Assembly: GCA_003241485.1 (NCBI GenBank)
Contig: QFQD01000107.1
Span: 1 to 7,639, forward strand
Reading direction: 5' to 3'
From: Ancylobacter novellus
GTDB taxonomy: Bacteria > Pseudomonadota > Alphaproteobacteria > Rhizobiales > Xanthobacteraceae
Length of the DNA stretch: 7,639 nucleotides
Shown here: positions 7,495-7,639 of the stretch, piece after piece
Layout of the letters: each line of letters starts with the position of its first letter
How positions within the stretch are numbered: the first letter of the stretch is position 1
Program-made: the position numbers and the translations under genes
Notes under the pieces: model-generated
What the model was told of the DNA's origin: nothing
The model's input: the letters and a program-made list of their open reading frames with translations, nothing else
Databases searched by the model: none

Positions 7495-7639
7495 CAGGCG
7501 TCCGCCGACACCGACTGCAATGCCTTCAGCAGCACATAGATGCGCCGCTTCGCCGCGAAATCATGGACCGGCGTCGTTATCATCAGCTCATCCGCCCGCG
7601 TGGCATCCAGGAAGCGCTCCAGCCCGGCCGCGACCTTTT
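7494..7639 (-). CDS. LLM-class flavin-dependent oxidoreductase, C-terminal fragment
   Basis: Only the last 48 codons are in the window; the gene enters from the right edge and ends in TGA at 7496-7494. The fragment contains GLERFLDATRADELMITTPV followed by HDFAAKRRIYVLL. This matches the C-terminal end of bacterial luciferase-like monooxygenases, where ADELM, a hydrophobic strand, then HD-x-AA-x-R-R-x-Y is typical of the 'group 1' luciferase family oxidoreductases (MsnO8-like). Such enzymes use reduced flavin and oxygen to oxidise small molecules; the substrate is unknown. Nothing links it to polysaccharide synthesis, so it probably marks the border of the cluster. The call rests on a short fragment but the pattern is distinctive. 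Confidence 0.8.
   Translation of the reverse strand, partial: KVAAGLERFLDATRADELMITTPVHDFAAKRRIYVLLKALQSVSADA

Overview
This window is part of a surface-polysaccharide biosynthesis locus from a high-GC bacterium. The strong G/C bias at third codon positions and the character of the proteins suggest an alphaproteobacterium, most likely of the Hyphomicrobiales (rhizobial) type. That placement is inferred from impression, not from a search. I see no RNA gene, insertion sequence, CRISPR array or phage gene.

Layout. On the plus strand, a family-4 glycosyltransferase (GT4), cut by the left edge (1-883), is translationally coupled by a TGATG overlap to a Wzx-type lipid-linked oligosaccharide flippase (883-2199). 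All other genes are on the minus strand and run towards this pair. Read in their own direction from the right edge they are: the 3' end of an LLM-class (luciferase-like) flavin-dependent oxidoreductase (7639-7494), an inverting family-2 glycosyltransferase (GT2, 7227-6295), a Wzy/O-antigen-ligase-like membrane protein (6016-4619), a second GT4 (4549-3422), and a third GT4 (3372-2211) that is split in two frames. The convergent junction with the flippase leaves only 11 bp, with no convincing terminator.

How the genes fit together. Four glycosyltransferases, a flippase and a polymerase-like protein are the middle set of a Wzx/Wzy-dependent pathway. In that scheme glycosyltransferases assemble a repeat unit on undecaprenyl phosphate at the inner face of the cytoplasmic membrane, Wzx flips it, and Wzy polymerises it in the periplasm. 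The initiating phosphoglycosyltransferase, chain-length regulator, export proteins and sugar-nucleotide enzymes are not in this window and may lie outside it. The oxidoreductase looks unrelated and probably marks the right border of the cluster.

The most notable observation is that the third GT4 is interrupted exactly at a 12-bp alternating CG tract (2786-2797). Both halves are well conserved and would join if the tract were two bases longer or one base shorter. It may be a phase-variable gene, a recent pseudogene, a split enzyme or a sequencing error. I found nothing else that clearly departs from a normal polysaccharide locus.
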